In this document: in pieces, positions 62,985 to 64,000 of the stretch
How positions within the stretch are numbered: position 1 is the stretch's first letter
Layout of the letters: every line of letters starts with the position of its first letter
Assembly (NCBI GenBank): GCA_937927515.1
Contig: CALBDO010000002.1
Location: 139,001 to 203,000, forward strand
DNA from: Candidatus Kapaibacterium sp.
Lineage (GTDB): Bacteria; Bacteroidota; Ignavibacteria; Kapaibacteriales; UBA2268
Reading direction: 5' to 3'
Length of the DNA: 64,000 nt
Notes under the pieces: model-generated
Told to the model about the DNA's origin: nothing
Database searches by the model: none
Seen by the model: only the letters and a program-made list of their open reading frames with translations
Position numbers and translations under genes: made by a program

Positions 62985-64000
62985 AAAAAATCTTTTTTAC
63001 TCTTTTTGTAATTCCATGTTTTCTTTTTTCACAAACAATCTTTCGTAAGCCAATCAGTGATTCCACATTCAATGATTGGATGGAATACATTCAAACATAT
63101 GCCCCAAGCGACAGCGCCTGGCAAGCATTCAAGCGGTTTCTAACTTACCATATCAATGCTAATAAAGCTCCTAAAGCCTATAAGATTTGGAAGGAACTTC
63201 TGGATAAATTTCCAGAGCAGAAAGATAAGGAAAAACAAATTCTAACAAGATATTTGCAAAACTTAAAAGAGTTTATCATCTATGGCAATCCCAAAGAAGA
63301 GGATTATGAAATACTTGAACAATTCATCGTTGATTTCGCTCCAGAGGAATATGCTTTTGTAGCATTACAGCGTAGAGCCGAAAACCTAATAAACTACCGC
63401 AAATGGGATTCTGCCTGCGCCGTGTTCAAAAAATTTCAACACTTATTTCCAAACAAAAAAAGACACATTGAAAAAATCATTGAAATTCTTCTTGCCCCAA
63501 GCGAGGGATTAGTGATTCGTAATCTCGGTCCGAACATTAATTCCTCTGCCGATGAGTGGGACCCATGTCCAACCCCCGACGGGAGGTATATATTTTTCTC
63601 AACTCGTGGTAGACCCGATAGTTACGGAAACTCTGACGTTTATTTTTCAAAGAACGAGAATGGAGTTTGGCAGAAAGCCCAGAATGCTGGTCCAAAAATA
63701 AATGCTAATAGAGATGAAACTATCGATAACATCGACCCCGATGGAAATGGAATGTGGCTTTCGGGAACCTTCGAAGGCACTTTTGGACAATTCGACATAT
63801 ATTACATCAAAAAAAATGAGTCGGGCTGGGAGCAATTGGAACATTTGCCATACCCTATTAATACACAATATGTAGACGAAGGGGCTTGCCTTTCCGCCGA
63901 TGGAAAAGTATTAATTTTTACATCCGATAGACCAGGCGGAATCGGAGAGTATCATCCCTATGGGTATTTATACCACGGAAGTATCATGGGAAATATGGAC
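62981..64000 (+). CDS. exported PD40 beta-propeller protein, 3' end cut by window edge
   Basis: 340 residues are visible, without a stop. The start ATG at 62981 overlaps the upstream stop and opens with the signal peptide MKKIFFTLFVIPCFLFSQ. A helical, TPR-like region spans about 30-175. From about 180 a WD40-like PD40 propeller begins: DEWDPCPTPDGRYIFFSTRG, DNIDPDGNGMWLSGTFEG, EGACLSADGKVLIFTSDRPGG. In Bacteroidota such propellers often precede an OmpA-like peptidoglycan-binding domain and occur in gliding or type IX secretion-associated proteins; whether one follows here is outside the window. Confidence 0.85.
   Translation, partial: MKKIFFTLFVIPCFLFSQTIFRKPISDSTFNDWMEYIQTYAPSDSAWQAFKRFLTYHINANKAPKAYKIWKELLDKFPEQKDKEKQILTRYLQNLKEFIIYGNPKEEDYEILEQFIVDFAPEEYAFVALQRRAENLINYRKWDSACAVFKKFQHLFPNKKRHIEKIIEILLAPSEGLVIRNLGPNINSSADEWDPCPTPDGRYIFFSTRGRPDSYGNSDVYFSKNENGVWQKAQNAGPKINANRDETIDNIDPDGNGMWLSGTFEGTFGQFDIYYIKKNESGWEQLEHLPYPINTQYVDEGACLSADGKVLIFTSDRPGGIGEYHPYGYLYHGSIMGNMD

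Noticed and set aside
1-64000. CRISPR array, insertion sequence, prophage or integron
   Set aside because: I saw no regularly spaced direct repeats, transposase, integrase or phage structural genes on either strand.

Overview
The window looks like chromosomal backbone of an AT-rich bacterium of the Bacteroidota/Chlorobiota (FCB) group. I judge this from four things: a secreted protein with fibronectin-type modules and a probable type IX sorting tail; Bacteroidota-type families (DUF1460, YfhO, a SPOR protein, a PD40 propeller protein, a ComEC without the metallo-beta-lactamase domain, and the secreted protein databases often call asparagine synthetase B); a recurrent TAnnTTTG element upstream of many genes, which is the -7 element of Bacteroidota sigma factors; and meso-DAP type MurE. 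A lineage near Ignavibacteria/Kapabacteria is plausible, but the sequence alone does not fix it. Coding density is very high. No intergenic stretch exceeds about 300 bases, and I see no insertion sequence, phage, integron or CRISPR array.

Layout. 1-6921 (-): the str and S10 ribosomal operons run together as rpsL-rpsG-fusA-tuf-rpsJ-rplC-rplD-rplW-rplB, with rplB cut by the window edge. 7220-15458: msrA, a YgjP-type metalloprotease, glmS, comEC, pgeF and the dTDP-rhamnose genes rfbB-rfbD-rfbC. 15606-18065: a secreted CAP/fibronectin protein and pdxH. 18069-29288: a divergent acyl-CoA locus. Its leftward arm is acyl-CoA dehydrogenase, fused isobutyryl-CoA mutase IcmF, a DUF6125-like protein and a methylcrotonyl-CoA carboxylase-type carboxyltransferase. 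Its rightward arm is acyl-CoA dehydrogenase, an unknown protein, archaeal-type HMG-CoA synthase, thiolase and a DUF35 protein, closed by a strong terminator. 29413-32151 (-): a secreted protein, rpiB, nuoB and nuoA. 32273-32442: tRNA-Val and tRNA-Leu. 32600-42785: YfhO, fmt, a small lipoprotein, an MlaF-like ATPase, murQ, an alkyltransferase-like protein, a PDZ-GAF-PP2C membrane phosphatase, a LOG protein and a ZIP transporter. 42866-47972 (+): rpmI-rplT, pheS, a cysteine desulfurase, an unknown small protein, a propionyl-CoA carboxylase-type carboxyltransferase and a biotin carrier. 48246-50920 (-): a four-subunit 2-oxoacid:ferredoxin oxidoreductase. 51024-58580 (-): a wall/envelope operon of lptG, DUF1460, a dicarboxylate symporter, murE, a LOG protein and PBP2/FtsI. 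58704-64000: a BadF/NAGK-type sugar kinase, maeB, a TPR-SPOR protein and a truncated PD40 protein.

The metabolic theme is branched-chain and short-chain acyl-CoA turnover. The oxidoreductase could make isobutyryl-CoA or isovaleryl-CoA from 2-oxoacids. IcmF would interconvert isobutyryl- and n-butyryl-CoA. The dehydrogenases and the carboxyltransferase would carry the leucine-type branch toward HMG-CoA, and HMG-CoA synthase/thiolase/DUF35 would link HMG-CoA to acetyl-CoA. The most unusual points are a DUF35 subunit that has lost all four zinc cysteines, two uncharacterised proteins built into this locus, and an archaeal-type HMG-CoA module in a bacterial background.
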